Source: Dethiosulfovibrio peptidovorans (GTDB taxonomy: Bacteria; Synergistota; Synergistia; Synergistales; Dethiosulfovibrionaceae). Taken from it: a stretch of DNA of 47,556 bases. Both the position numbers and the translations under genes were made by a program. The stretch lies in NCBI GenBank assembly GCA_002748665.1, contig PDTB01000030.1:1-47556 (forward strand), given 5' to 3'. Shown here in pieces: positions 8,654 to 16,898 of the stretch. How positions within the stretch are numbered: position 1 is the stretch's first letter; each line of letters opens with the position of its first letter. The notes under the pieces were generated by a model. That model was not told the DNA's origin. It saw nothing but the letters and a program-made list of their open reading frames with translations, and searched no databases.

Positions 8654-9433
8654 ATGAGACTGGAGAACGTCACCTGGCCGCAGGCGGAGAGATATTTCAA
8701 GAAAAATGACATCGTGCTCATCACAGTCGGAAGCTGCGAGTGCCACGGCAGGCATATGCCCTTGGGCACGGACACATTGATTCCCAACAGGATTTTAGAG
8801 TTGATTGAAGAAAAAAGCGATGTGATGATCGCCCCCACAATACCCTACGGCGCGACGCAAGCGCTGGCGTGCTATCCCGGCACGATCGACATCGGCAATC
8901 AGCTGCTCTACGATCTCTTAAAGGCCGTCATGGATAACCTCTATCGCCAGGGCGTCCGGAAATTCGTAATTCTCAACGGCCATGGCGGCAACATCAAGCC
9001 TATTGAGAGTGCCGGCTTCGATTTCGAGAAAAAAGGCTGCCTTGTGGCACTGCTTAACTGGTGGCTTATGGCGTGGGACATGAACCCCGCATGGAAAGGC
9101 GGACACGGCGGTGGTGAGGAAACCGCCGCCATCATGGCAGTGAACCCCGATTTGATCGACAAAAGCGAGATCGGGGGGCCGTTGAAATTCATCGACCTCT
9201 CCGATGAGCTCGAGACCACCGGCTTCAGATCCGTCAAATACAAGGGCGTCAACATCGAGATCATGCGTTCCGTCGATCAGGTAACCTCCACGGGCGGCTG
9301 GATCGGCCCAGATCACCCCAATACTGCCACAGAGGAATGGGGGGTTGAAATGCTGCAAACCTGCGCCGACTACGTCGTCGACTTCATGGAAGAGTTCCGC
9401 AAACTCGATCTCGATCAAAAACGACCTCAATAG
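8654..9433 (+). CDS. Creatininase-family metal-dependent amidohydrolase, substrate unknown
   Basis: 259 residues from ATG 8654, eight bases after AAAGGAG; the in-frame GTG at 8645 overlaps that ribosome site and is unlikely. The creatininase fold is indicated by GSCECHGRHMPLGTDT (26-41), with likely metal ligands Glu29, His31 and Asp40, by LNGHGGN (107-113, His110) and by GHGGGEETA (150-158, Glu156). Family members hydrolyse cyclic or linear amide bonds, including creatinine and peptide tails. The sequence does not fix the substrate. Its position after a peptide importer suggests it hydrolyses an imported amide or a modified peptide. Confidence 0.85.
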   Translation: MRLENVTWPQAERYFKKNDIVLITVGSCECHGRHMPLGTDTLIPNRILELIEEKSDVMIAPTIPYGATQALACYPGTIDIGNQLLYDLLKAVMDNLYRQGVRKFVILNGHGGNIKPIESAGFDFEKKGCLVALLNWWLMAWDMNPAWKGGHGGGEETAAIMAVNPDLIDKSEIGGPLKFIDLSDELETTGFRSVKYKGVNIEIMRSVDQVTSTGGWIGPDHPNTATEEWGVEMLQTCADYVVDFMEEFRKLDLDQKRPQ

Positions 9434-9536
9434 CTCATATACACAAAGAATACTACAAGACTGAAAAAAACATCGCCACAGGCGGAATTCCTCGCGCTGC
9501 GTGACTCAACTTTAAATAACGAAATAGGTGAAATAT

Positions 9537-10553
9537 ATGAATTACTCAAGCGGCTTGTTTCCACTGGAAGCGACGGTCGAGAAAGAGAATAAACTCTTCG
9601 AAAAGCTGTGCCCCAACGCCAATTGGGATTTTTTTCTGTCAGGAAGATGCGGCATCTATCATTGCCTTCTCGATATCGTAAAAAACGACAAGAAAAAGGT
9701 CGCCTACCTGCCTTTATATACCTGCGAGACGGTGGTGGCACCCTTCGTGAAAGCAGGATACTCGCTTCGTTTTTACCCCTTCGACAGAAATATGCGACCG
9801 CTCTTTTCTGAAGATATCCTGGACGAAATAAGCCTGATCTCCATCTGCGGCTACTACGGTTTCTCCAATTACGACAGGGACTTCGTGAGAAAATGCAAAA
9901 CACGCGGCATTACTGTCATGGAGGATATAACCCATTCAGTGCTCTCCGCAGACGCTATCGATGAAAACTGCGACTACGCAGCCGGAAGCCTGCGTAAGTG
10001 GATGGGAGTCGCCTGCGGCGGCTTTGCGATGAAAAAAAACAGCAACTTCTCAAATACACCCATGAAGCCTCACGAACAACATTTACTGTTGAGATATGAA
10101 GCCATAGAACAGGACAGCGCCGATCTCTTCTGGGAAGGAGAGATGCTCTTGAGGCGTATTTTCGACGACTACGGCAGTGATGAGAAATCCGTGTATATCA
10201 TGAAATACGCCGACATTCCAACCATCTGCCGCAAAAGACGCGAGAACTACCAGTGTCTTCTGGAGCATGTCAAAGAGAGTGAAAATATCAGGATCGTCTT
10301 TCCCGTCCTCGACGAGAAGACCGTTCCCAGCCACTTTACCGTCTACGCCAAAGAAAGAAAAAATGTCCAGGCCCATCTGGAAGCTCTGGACATCAAATGC
10401 AAAATTTTTTGGCCTCAGGGGCCCTACATCGATTTGACCGATCAGCAGGACACTGCATATCTCTACAGTCACGTCATGAGCCTGCCATGCGATCAGCACC
10501 GCTCCCTGGAGGACATGAGAACTATAGCTGAGGTATTGAATAGCTGTTCATAG
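9537..10553 (+). CDS. DegT/DnrJ/EryC1-like PLP-dependent protein
   Basis: 338 residues from ATG 9537, six bases after AGGTG; an in-frame GTG at 9528 is less likely. It resembles fold-type I DegT-family aminotransferases. SGRCGIYHCLLDI (35-47) corresponds to the substrate/cofactor phosphate region. LPLYTCETVVAPF (58-70) matches the typical 'P.yt..v..a...aG' block. VMEDITHS (127-134) supplies the Asp130 expected to pair with the pyridine nitrogen. GSLRKWMGVACGG (150-162) places Lys154 where the Schiff-base lysine is expected. The usual GEGG after the lysine is replaced by ACGG. Reaction and substrate are unknown; context suggests a role in processing the compound imported upstream. Confidence 0.65.
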   Translation: MNYSSGLFPLEATVEKENKLFEKLCPNANWDFFLSGRCGIYHCLLDIVKNDKKKVAYLPLYTCETVVAPFVKAGYSLRFYPFDRNMRPLFSEDILDEISLISICGYYGFSNYDRDFVRKCKTRGITVMEDITHSVLSADAIDENCDYAAGSLRKWMGVACGGFAMKKNSNFSNTPMKPHEQHLLLRYEAIEQDSADLFWEGEMLLRRIFDDYGSDEKSVYIMKYADIPTICRKRRENYQCLLEHVKESENIRIVFPVLDEKTVPSHFTVYAKERKNVQAHLEALDIKCKIFWPQGPYIDLTDQQDTAYLYSHVMSLPCDQHRSLEDMRTIAEVLNSCS

Positions 10554-11262
10554 AATTTTTGCTGGCCTCTTCACGCAAATTGACACGGTAGATCTTTTCA
10601 CCCATGATTGCGTAGTGTGCGTCCAAACAGAGACATGAGTTCTCCAGACCGCCTTCCTTGAGGACGTTGAAAATGGCTTTATGAGCCTCGTAGTTGTTCT
10701 TGTGGCTGACAGCGTATTTATTGTCGCACGGTGCCTGAAAGACGTCGGCACCCAGTTTCTGCGCTCTCTTCACAGTCAGAAACATAGCTCCATTGAGAGG
10801 ACTGAGCATTTGCCACATTTTTGTTAAAAGAGATATTCCCCCCATGTTCACAATCTGGTAGTGAAACATCTCATCTGCGGCGATAATGGCTGTGAGAGAG
10901 TTTTCCTCACATGCTTTTTTCATCCGTTCTAGAGCAATGTCCATCTTAAAGATCGCCTCGCCGCTGAAGTGCCCGCCGCAACGCTCCAGAGCGATCTTCT
11001 CAAGGCTGCCCCGTATAAAAAAAATCTCATAGGCGTCCTTGGGCGATAGAGTCCTGACGGAGCACCCCTTGTTCGTTTTGTAGTCGACAAGCCCCTCAAA
11101 CATCAGTGTTTTCAGTGCATCACGCACCGGTCCCCGACTGACGTCCATCTCTTTGGCGACTTCAAGCTCCACTATTTTGTCATTGGGCTGCAACTCACCA
11201 TTCAGAATTTTATTTCTGAGATAAACCTCAACTTTTTTCGAAAGAGTTATTTTGGAGCCCAT
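10522..11262 (-). CDS. GntR-family transcriptional regulator, FadR/FCD type
   Basis: A 246-residue regulator. The N-terminal winged helix-turn-helix contains GELQPNDKIVELEVAKEMD and VSRGPVRDALKTLMFEGLV. The C-terminal all-helical FCD ligand domain runs from about residue 85 to 230, with the histidines and acids (DEMFHYQIV, YEAHKAIF, DAHYAIMG) that usually bind a metal and an organic acid. It is transcribed towards the PLP-protein gene and the two coding regions overlap tail to tail by 32 bp. GGGAGGGG precedes the ATG. It probably controls the ABC transporter-creatininase island and may use one of the palindromes at 2463 or 8609. Confidence 0.88.
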   Translation of the reverse strand: MGSKITLSKKVEVYLRNKILNGELQPNDKIVELEVAKEMDVSRGPVRDALKTLMFEGLVDYKTNKGCSVRTLSPKDAYEIFFIRGSLEKIALERCGGHFSGEAIFKMDIALERMKKACEENSLTAIIAADEMFHYQIVNMGGISLLTKMWQMLSPLNGAMFLTVKRAQKLGADVFQAPCDNKYAVSHKNNYEAHKAIFNVLKEGGLENSCLCLDAHYAIMGEKIYRVNLREEASKNSMNSYSIPQL

Positions 11263-11644
11263 ACCATGCCCCTCCCTGGCGTTATTTTAAATACCTGTAA
11301 ACACTGTACGTCCTCTGTCCTACCTGCGGTTTTTTCCATAAATAAGGAGAGGAAGAAGGGGCTTCTTTCCCCTGCAAATCCTTCTTCCTGCTGCTTTTAC
11401 GAATTTCCTTCCATGACGGTTTAAAGAGAGACCACACCACAGTCTTCAGAAGAAACCCATTCCTTTTCAGATATATCATTATAACCAGTATTATACCGTT
11501 CTATCCTAAAGGGAGAAGGATACAAACAATACGTTGAGTTTGAAGACCAGTCTTCAGGCTCTTTTGACGTTTTTTTGACCCTTTCATTCTAGAATATCTC
11601 ATGATCTTGAATCAACAGACTTCAAGAAGAGGGGAGCATGTAGG
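11263..11644. other. Divergent intergenic region between the GntR gene and the Mo-hydroxylase operon
   Basis: About 380 bases without a convincing gene. A minus-strand 65-codon frame at 11282-11479 has no ribosome site and is probably not real. A 10-bp inverted repeat, AGGAAGAAGG (11350-11359) and CCTTCTTCCT (11380-11389), could form a hairpin in the leader of the GntR transcript. TATAAT-like sequences at about 11485-11500 on the minus strand could be its -10 box, but no good -35 is seen. Confidence 0.4.
11541..11556. promoter_or_regulatory. TGAAGAC-CA-GTCTTCA dyad upstream of the Mo-hydroxylase operon
   Basis: Perfect 7-bp half-sites are separated by CA, about 90 bp upstream of the small-subunit start and just before a TTGACG (11564-11569) that may be a -35 element. 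It is a candidate operator for the lyase/hydroxylase operon; the regulator is unknown. Confidence 0.4.
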
Positions 11645-12112
11645 ATGAACATACAACTGACCGTGAACGACCACTTCAGATCAGTGGAAATATCTCCAGC
11701 CGACCGACTCCTGGATCTCCTTCGAAATATGGGGCTTACCAGCGTCAAGGAGGGATGCTCTGAAGGGGAGTGCGGCGCATGCACCGTGATCATGGACGGT
11801 CGAGCTGTAACCTCCTGCACGGTCATGGCTTTTCAGGCTCAGGACTCAGAGATCATAACTTTAGAGGGGCTGGCACCGTCAGGAGAGCTGGACACGATCC
11901 AGCAGGCCTTTGTGGACAACGACGCCCTCCAATGTGGCTTCTGCAGCCCCGGTATGATCATGTCCATCAAGGCTCTTCTCATGGAGAAGTCCAACCCCAC
12001 GGAAGAGCAAGCACGTCGGGCCATTGAGGGGAATATCTGCCGCTGTACAGGCTACGTCCCCATCGTCCAGGCCATCATGGACGCAGCAGAGAGGCTCCGC
12101 CATGCAGGCTGA
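11645..12112 (+). CDS. Xanthine-dehydrogenase-family hydroxylase, [2Fe-2S] small subunit
   Basis: A 155-residue iron-sulfur subunit (XdhC/CoxS type) that passes electrons from the molybdenum site to the FAD subunit. The plant-ferredoxin-like cluster ligands are Cys38, Cys43, Cys46 and Cys58 (CSEGECGAC and TSC). The second cluster uses Cys97, Cys100, Cys132 and Cys134 (CGFC and CRC). Length and spacing match the family. It opens a tightly overlapping operon; its stop overlaps the start of the FAD subunit by 11 bp. The substrate of the holoenzyme is set by the large subunit. Confidence 0.95.
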   Translation: MNIQLTVNDHFRSVEISPADRLLDLLRNMGLTSVKEGCSEGECGACTVIMDGRAVTSCTVMAFQAQDSEIITLEGLAPSGELDTIQQAFVDNDALQCGFCSPGMIMSIKALLMEKSNPTEEQARRAIEGNICRCTGYVPIVQAIMDAAERLRHAG

Positions 12113-12953
12113 GTCTCCCACGTCGATTGAGCAGCTCACAAAAATCCTATCGAATGCCGACGATGACACCAGACTCATCGCCGGTGGAACCGATCTGGTT
12201 CTGTACCTGAGGCAACACCCCGCGCTGAATTTTTATCTGGTGAATCTTATGGGGATCCCTGAGCTCTCAATAATGAAAGAGGAAGGGGATGTGCTGTCAA
12301 TCGGTGCAACGACTCTCCACGCACAGCTTGAGCTATCTGAAATTGTGTACCATCACGCCAGAGCCTTATCATTGGCCGCTGCATCAGTGGGTTCACCACA
12401 GATACGCAACAGAGGCACCATCGGAGGGAACCTGGCTCATGCTTCGGGAGCGGCCGATACTGTCCCAGCTTTGTCCTGCCTTGAGGCAAGGGTCGTGATC
12501 GAGGACGTTCGAGGAAACACATCGCTCCACCCCGTTTGCGAATGTATCGCAGGACGAAATAAGACGATCCTTCGGCCGGATCAATACATACGATCGTTTC
12601 AAGTTCCTCTTCGGCCTCACGGCTACTCGGATTTTGCAAAGGTGGGGAGTCGTCGGGCCGTGACGATATCCAAAATCAACCTGGCCCTCAGTATTGACGA
12701 TCCGAGAAATATATCCTCTCCGGTCAGATTGTACGTTGGTGCCATTGCCCCAAGCCCCACCCGCTCTCCTGAAGGAGAAAAAGAGATATCGGCCCTGCTC
12801 AGGGGATCGGGAAACAAACGAGACTTTCTGGACGCTCTCTCCGAAACGGTCGAGCGGACCATTCCTACACGATCTTCCATGAAATATAAGAGAACCGCAA
12901 TCCGAGGTCTGGGCGACGATATATGGATTCGTCTCGAGGAGGTTTTGCTATGA
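12102..12953 (+). CDS. Xanthine-dehydrogenase-family hydroxylase, FAD subunit
   Basis: 283 residues from ATG 12102, overlapping the small subunit by 11 bp; an upstream in-frame start would lie inside that gene and is rejected. The FAD pyrophosphate-binding loops are LIAGGTDL near the N-terminus and TIGGNLAHASGAADT around residues 107-121, both typical of CoxM/XdhB proteins. Family members transfer electrons from the iron-sulfur subunit to an acceptor, NAD+ or another carrier in an anaerobe. Its last bases overlap the large-subunit start in an ATGA arrangement. Confidence 0.93.
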   Translation: MQAESPTSIEQLTKILSNADDDTRLIAGGTDLVLYLRQHPALNFYLVNLMGIPELSIMKEEGDVLSIGATTLHAQLELSEIVYHHARALSLAAASVGSPQIRNRGTIGGNLAHASGAADTVPALSCLEARVVIEDVRGNTSLHPVCECIAGRNKTILRPDQYIRSFQVPLRPHGYSDFAKVGSRRAVTISKINLALSIDDPRNISSPVRLYVGAIAPSPTRSPEGEKEISALLRGSGNKRDFLDALSETVERTIPTRSSMKYKRTAIRGLGDDIWIRLEEVLL

Positions 12954-15262
12954 CCAGTACGTGCAGGAACGTCGAAACCGAACAACTCCCTACATTCCCG
13001 GTGAACTTCCCCTCCATGACCGATGAGTGCAAATACGTAGGGCACGATGTACAGAGAAACGACATCGTTGAGAAATGCACCGGACGTCTCCGATACCTGG
13101 CCGACCGGCCAGATGGGGGCGTCGTTCATGCGCGACATATCCTCAGCTCCGTTGCCAACGGCAGAGTCATATCGATAGATCCGACCGAAGCGTTGAAAGT
13201 CCCGGGCGTCATCAAGGTTTACACCCCAGCGGATGATCCCGGCGAGACATACAACAGCGCCATCTTCCTGCCCGACCAGGTTGACCTTCGAGACGAGCGC
13301 GTCTTTACAGACCGACCGATTTTTGTTGGAGATGTCATCGGCGCTGTGGTCGCTGAGACCGACCACGCTGCTCGAGTTGCAGCTTCTCTGGTGCAGATTC
13401 AGTATGAAACCTACGACCCCGTGATCGATATGGTAGCAGCTCTCGAGGCTCCGTCGTTCCGGGAAGGCTTCCCCCAGGTCCTTGAGGGCTGCATCTCTTA
13501 TGGTGACGGACCACCCAAAAACGCAATTCACTTTGAAAGCACCGTGACCACTCCCAAGATCCACCACAGCGCCATGGAAAACCACATCTGTCAGGCTTCC
13601 CTAGAGTATGGAGATGTCCTACTGGTCGAATCTCCCTGTCAGATGATCTTCACGATTCGCTACGTCCTCTCCGAGCTGTTTCACAGACCGATCAACCGGA
13701 TACGGGTAGTCAAGTCTCCTATGGGCGGGACATTTGGAGCGAAGCAGGAGGTCTTGCTTGAACCGGCCTGTGCCCTGATAGCAATGGACCTTGCCCGCCC
13801 AGTCCGCCTCTCCATGGATCGCAGAGAAACCATCATCGGTACCCGAACCAGAGCCGCCACACGAGGAACCGTCACCACGTTCGTCGACAAAGAGGGGAAC
13901 TTCCTCCACCGGGATATACGATCCATCACGGACGCCGGCGCATATACCTCGGGGGGACACAGAGTCACTATGGCGATGGGGAAAAAAGCCTCTCGCCTCT
14001 ATACTCTTCCGTCCCAAAAATTTGTCGGCAAGACAACGTTCACCAACACGACCCCCAACGGGGCCTGTCGAGGATATGGCTCTCCTCAGATCCACACGAT
14101 AACCGAAATTCACATCGACCTTCTGGCGCGACACATTGGCATGGATCCGGTAGAAATTCGCATGAAGAATCTCGTTCACCCCGGCGACCCCGACCCGGCC
14201 GGAGGTACCCCCCTGGGCAATGCCCGAATACGGGACTGCCTGCGCCTTGGGGCTGAAGCCTTTCAATGGACCGAACGCCGTGACCTCTCACTGGTAACGG
14301 ATCGATATCGACAAGGCGTCGGTCTGGCGTGCTGCACGCACGGTAACGGCTATTACGGGTCCCCCTTCCCCGATTTTCTCTCCATGGCGATGCGATTCTG
14401 TGAGGACGGGACGGTTCTTGTAAACGCAAGCCTTCACGAGCTGGGCAACGGTACGCTGACCGTCATAGGACAGATTGTCGGAGAGATACTGAGCATCGAT
14501 CCCACGATGATTCACGTCACAGAAGGAGACACTCAGACAACACCTTTCGACGTGGGATGTGTCGCCAGCCGGGTGACATATGTCTGCGGCCCCTGCGCTC
14601 TCGACCTGGCTGAAAAACTGCGGGAGCGGTTCATCGGACAAATTTCCCGGGTACTCCAGGTCGAGCAACAATCTGTACAGATGAATGCTGGTCGAGTGAT
14701 CGTTCCCGAGTTGGGTGAATGGGGATACGGAGAGATGGTCTGCAGGATCGCTAAAGAACTCAGAGAGGAGGTGGGTGAATACCATCAGTACGCTCCCAGG
14801 ATGAACCCGGCATCCTACGGCGTGAACTTCGCCGAGGTGCAGGTGGACACCTTGACGGGGCTGATTCAGGTGACCGATTTTTTAGCGGTTCACGATGTGG
14901 GTAAGGCTATCAACCCAGCTATGGTCAGAGGACAGATCTACGGAGGCATTCAGATGGGCATAGGCATGGCCCTCACAGAGGAGCTTGTTTACGATAAACA
15001 GGGCCATCCCAAAAGCGACTCTCTCAGTCGATATCACATGATTAATGCCCCAGACATGCCTCCGATTCAGGTCATGCTCGTGGAAGAATACGAGCCTGGG
15101 GGGCCCTTCGGTGCCAAAAGTATCGGAGAGATCAGCACGGTTCCCACAGCAGCAGCTGTGGTTAACGCGGTCAACAGAGCCCTGGGAACATCCATGACGG
15201 ATCTGCCTTTGACTCCAGAGCGAGTTCTTCAGGCCATCGAACATACGCGAAGAGAGGAATGA
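12950..15262 (+). CDS. Xanthine-dehydrogenase-family hydroxylase, molybdopterin large subunit
   Basis: 770 residues from ATG 12950 (ATGA overlap with the FAD gene, CGAGGAGG ribosome site). The N-terminal 'hammerhead' domain carries VEKCTGRLRYLADRP. Mo-cofactor contacts include GGTFGAKQEVLLEPA, GACRGYGSPQ, and the C-terminal VGKAINPAMVRGQIYGG and GPFGAKSIGEIS, where the GE glutamate is the expected catalytic base. Such enzymes hydroxylate N-heteroaromatic rings or aldehydes with water as oxygen donor. Here the next gene encodes a histidine-lyase homologue, so the likely substrate is an imidazole or thioimidazole product such as (thio)urocanate or a hydantoin precursor, rather than a purine. 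That assignment is inference. Confidence 0.93.
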   Translation: MTSTCRNVETEQLPTFPVNFPSMTDECKYVGHDVQRNDIVEKCTGRLRYLADRPDGGVVHARHILSSVANGRVISIDPTEALKVPGVIKVYTPADDPGETYNSAIFLPDQVDLRDERVFTDRPIFVGDVIGAVVAETDHAARVAASLVQIQYETYDPVIDMVAALEAPSFREGFPQVLEGCISYGDGPPKNAIHFESTVTTPKIHHSAMENHICQASLEYGDVLLVESPCQMIFTIRYVLSELFHRPINRIRVVKSPMGGTFGAKQEVLLEPACALIAMDLARPVRLSMDRRETIIGTRTRAATRGTVTTFVDKEGNFLHRDIRSITDAGAYTSGGHRVTMAMGKKASRLYTLPSQKFVGKTTFTNTTPNGACRGYGSPQIHTITEIHIDLLARHIGMDPVEIRMKNLVHPGDPDPAGGTPLGNARIRDCLRLGAEAFQWTERRDLSLVTDRYRQGVGLACCTHGNGYYGSPFPDFLSMAMRFCEDGTVLVNASLHELGNGTLTVIGQIVGEILSIDPTMIHVTEGDTQTTPFDVGCVASRVTYVCGPCALDLAEKLRERFIGQISRVLQVEQQSVQMNAGRVIVPELGEWGYGEMVCRIAKELREEVGEYHQYAPRMNPASYGVNFAEVQVDTLTGLIQVTDFLAVHDVGKAINPAMVRGQIYGGIQMGIGMALTEELVYDKQGHPKSDSLSRYHMINAPDMPPIQVMLVEEYEPGGPFGAKSIGEISTVPTAAAVVNAVNRALGTSMTDLPLTPERVLQAIEHTRREE

Positions 15263-15267
15263 GGCTG

Positions 15268-16824
15268 ATGATAAAGGTAGTTTTGGACGGCACAAACTTG
15301 ACCCTCGATCTTCTTCGAAAAATTGCCTGTGAAGAAGTCGAAGTGGAGATTGCCCCCGACGGTCTTGAGCGGCTCAACGCCTCTCGCCAGCTTGTGAACG
15401 ACCTTGTCGAAAGCGATGTTCCCGTCTACGGATTCAACACCGGTGTAGGCTGGAACAAGGATCGTCATATCGCCTCGGACTATTTCAAAGCATACAATGA
15501 AAATCTCGTCCATTCCCACACACTGGGCATGGACCCCGAGGCCTCCGAGGCCGAGGTCCGGGCAGCTATGACCATCCGACTGAACTGTCTGCTGAGCGGA
15601 AATACGGGCGTCCAAGCGGCAATCGCACACCGCTACGTCGACTTTCTAAACCATCGCATCCATCCGGTAGTACCCGAACGAGGATCCATAGGTGAAGCCG
15701 ATATTACCGAACTCTCTCACATCGGTCTGGCCATGATCGGCGAGGGCGAGGTCATCTATCGTGGAGAGCGAATCTCCTCTAAGGAAGCTCACCAGAAAGC
15801 GGGACTCGATACGGTCATTCTGGGCCCGAAAGACGGCCTAGCCATCGTCAGCAGCAACGCCTTTGGAGCAGCTCAGGGAGCTCTTGTCCTGGCAGATCTC
15901 CTCGATCTCGTGGATCAGGCCGACCTGATCTACGCCGTTTCACTGGAGGGTTTGAACGGCAACGTCTCTCCTCTCAACGAAAAAACCAATGCCCTTCGCA
16001 GGATGCCTGGTCAGATCGTCAGCACAGGTAACGTACGACGCTTCCTTTCTGGCAGCTATATCGAGACACCTGACCCCCAACGCCCTGTACAGGATCCTTT
16101 GAGTTTCCGGGGCGGAGCCTACATACATGGTTCTCTGAGGGACGCCATGGAGTACGTGCTTCGTTATCTTCTCGTGCAGATGAATACATCAGACGACAAC
16201 CCGTGTATCCTGCTGGATGAACGACGTATCATATCCTGCTCTAACTTCGAGGTCACCACCCTCGCCGTCGGATTTGAGATGTTGGCCATCATGCTCAGCC
16301 ATGTATCGAAGGCCTCCTGCTATCGTTCCATCCGACTGAGTAACCCCGTTCTGACAAAACTTCCCAGATTCCTCACACCCGAGGAAACTCACGTACACGC
16401 CTTTGGCGCTCTGCAAAAGAGCTTCACCCTGCTTGACACCGAAATCCGCCATCTCTCAAACCCATCCACAGCGGATTTCTTCTCCCTTGCGGGAGGCATG
16501 GAGGACCACGCATCGAACCTTCCTCACGTGGCACAACGCCTTCGCAGGATCATCGACAACCTCAAATACATCCTGGGTATGGAGATGATCCACGGTGCCC
16601 AGGCCATAACCCTGCGCCGCCAGAAGAATCCTGATCTGCCTCTGGGGTGTGGGACAGAAGCGGCTTTCGATGAATTTCGCAAAAAGGTCTCCTGGTATGA
16701 CCGGGATCGCAACCTCTCTACGGACATCCAGATGGCCTATGAGGTGGTGAGAAGTGGACAGATGTTGAAAGCGGCGCGACAGACACGACAACAGGTATCT
16801 GAAAAGGCGGGAGCATCCCAATAA
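15268..16824 (+). CDS. MIO-less histidine-ammonia-lyase homologue, candidate ergothionase
   Basis: 518 residues from ATG 15268; ATG 15259 is also possible but sits one base from the AGAGAGGA ribosome site. It has the aromatic amino acid lyase fold throughout: VYGFNTGVG with Tyr54, the NSLL/NC-like LNCLLSGNTG, EGLNGN, and MEDHAS near the C-terminus. The position that forms the MIO electrophile, Ala-Ser-Gly in GSVGASGDL, reads GSIGEADIT (139-147), so MIO cannot form. Established knowledge: ergothionase (ergothioneine trimethylammonia-lyase) is a HAL relative that lacks MIO, because trimethylamine is already a good leaving group. The next gene is a betaine-type transporter, which supports that activity on ergothioneine or hercynine. 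A canonical hutH occurs 6 kb downstream. The protein could also act on another betaine. Confidence 0.72.
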   Translation: MIKVVLDGTNLTLDLLRKIACEEVEVEIAPDGLERLNASRQLVNDLVESDVPVYGFNTGVGWNKDRHIASDYFKAYNENLVHSHTLGMDPEASEAEVRAAMTIRLNCLLSGNTGVQAAIAHRYVDFLNHRIHPVVPERGSIGEADITELSHIGLAMIGEGEVIYRGERISSKEAHQKAGLDTVILGPKDGLAIVSSNAFGAAQGALVLADLLDLVDQADLIYAVSLEGLNGNVSPLNEKTNALRRMPGQIVSTGNVRRFLSGSYIETPDPQRPVQDPLSFRGGAYIHGSLRDAMEYVLRYLLVQMNTSDDNPCILLDERRIISCSNFEVTTLAVGFEMLAIMLSHVSKASCYRSIRLSNPVLTKLPRFLTPEETHVHAFGALQKSFTLLDTEIRHLSNPSTADFFSLAGGMEDHASNLPHVAQRLRRIIDNLKYILGMEMIHGAQAITLRRQKNPDLPLGCGTEAAFDEFRKKVSWYDRDRNLSTDIQMAYEVVRSGQMLKAARQTRQQVSEKAGASQ

Positions 16825-16898
16825 TATCAAAAAACGTTCTGCTTCTGACATAAATGGACAGGAGTGCAAAATCCAAACTCAGGGAGGTTATGGTTAAC

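Noticed and set aside
11282-11479. 65-codon minus-strand frame upstream of the GntR gene
   Set aside because: Lysine- and serine-rich, no ribosome site, and it covers the probable GntR leader.
11645-15262. True purine xanthine dehydrogenase
   Set aside because: The subunits belong to the broad Xdh/CO-dehydrogenase family, but no purine genes are present and the operon partners are a histidine-lyase homologue and a betaine transporter.
15268-16824. Second ordinary histidine ammonia-lyase
   Set aside because: The MIO triad is absent and hutH is already present, so ammonia elimination from unmodified histidine is unlikely.
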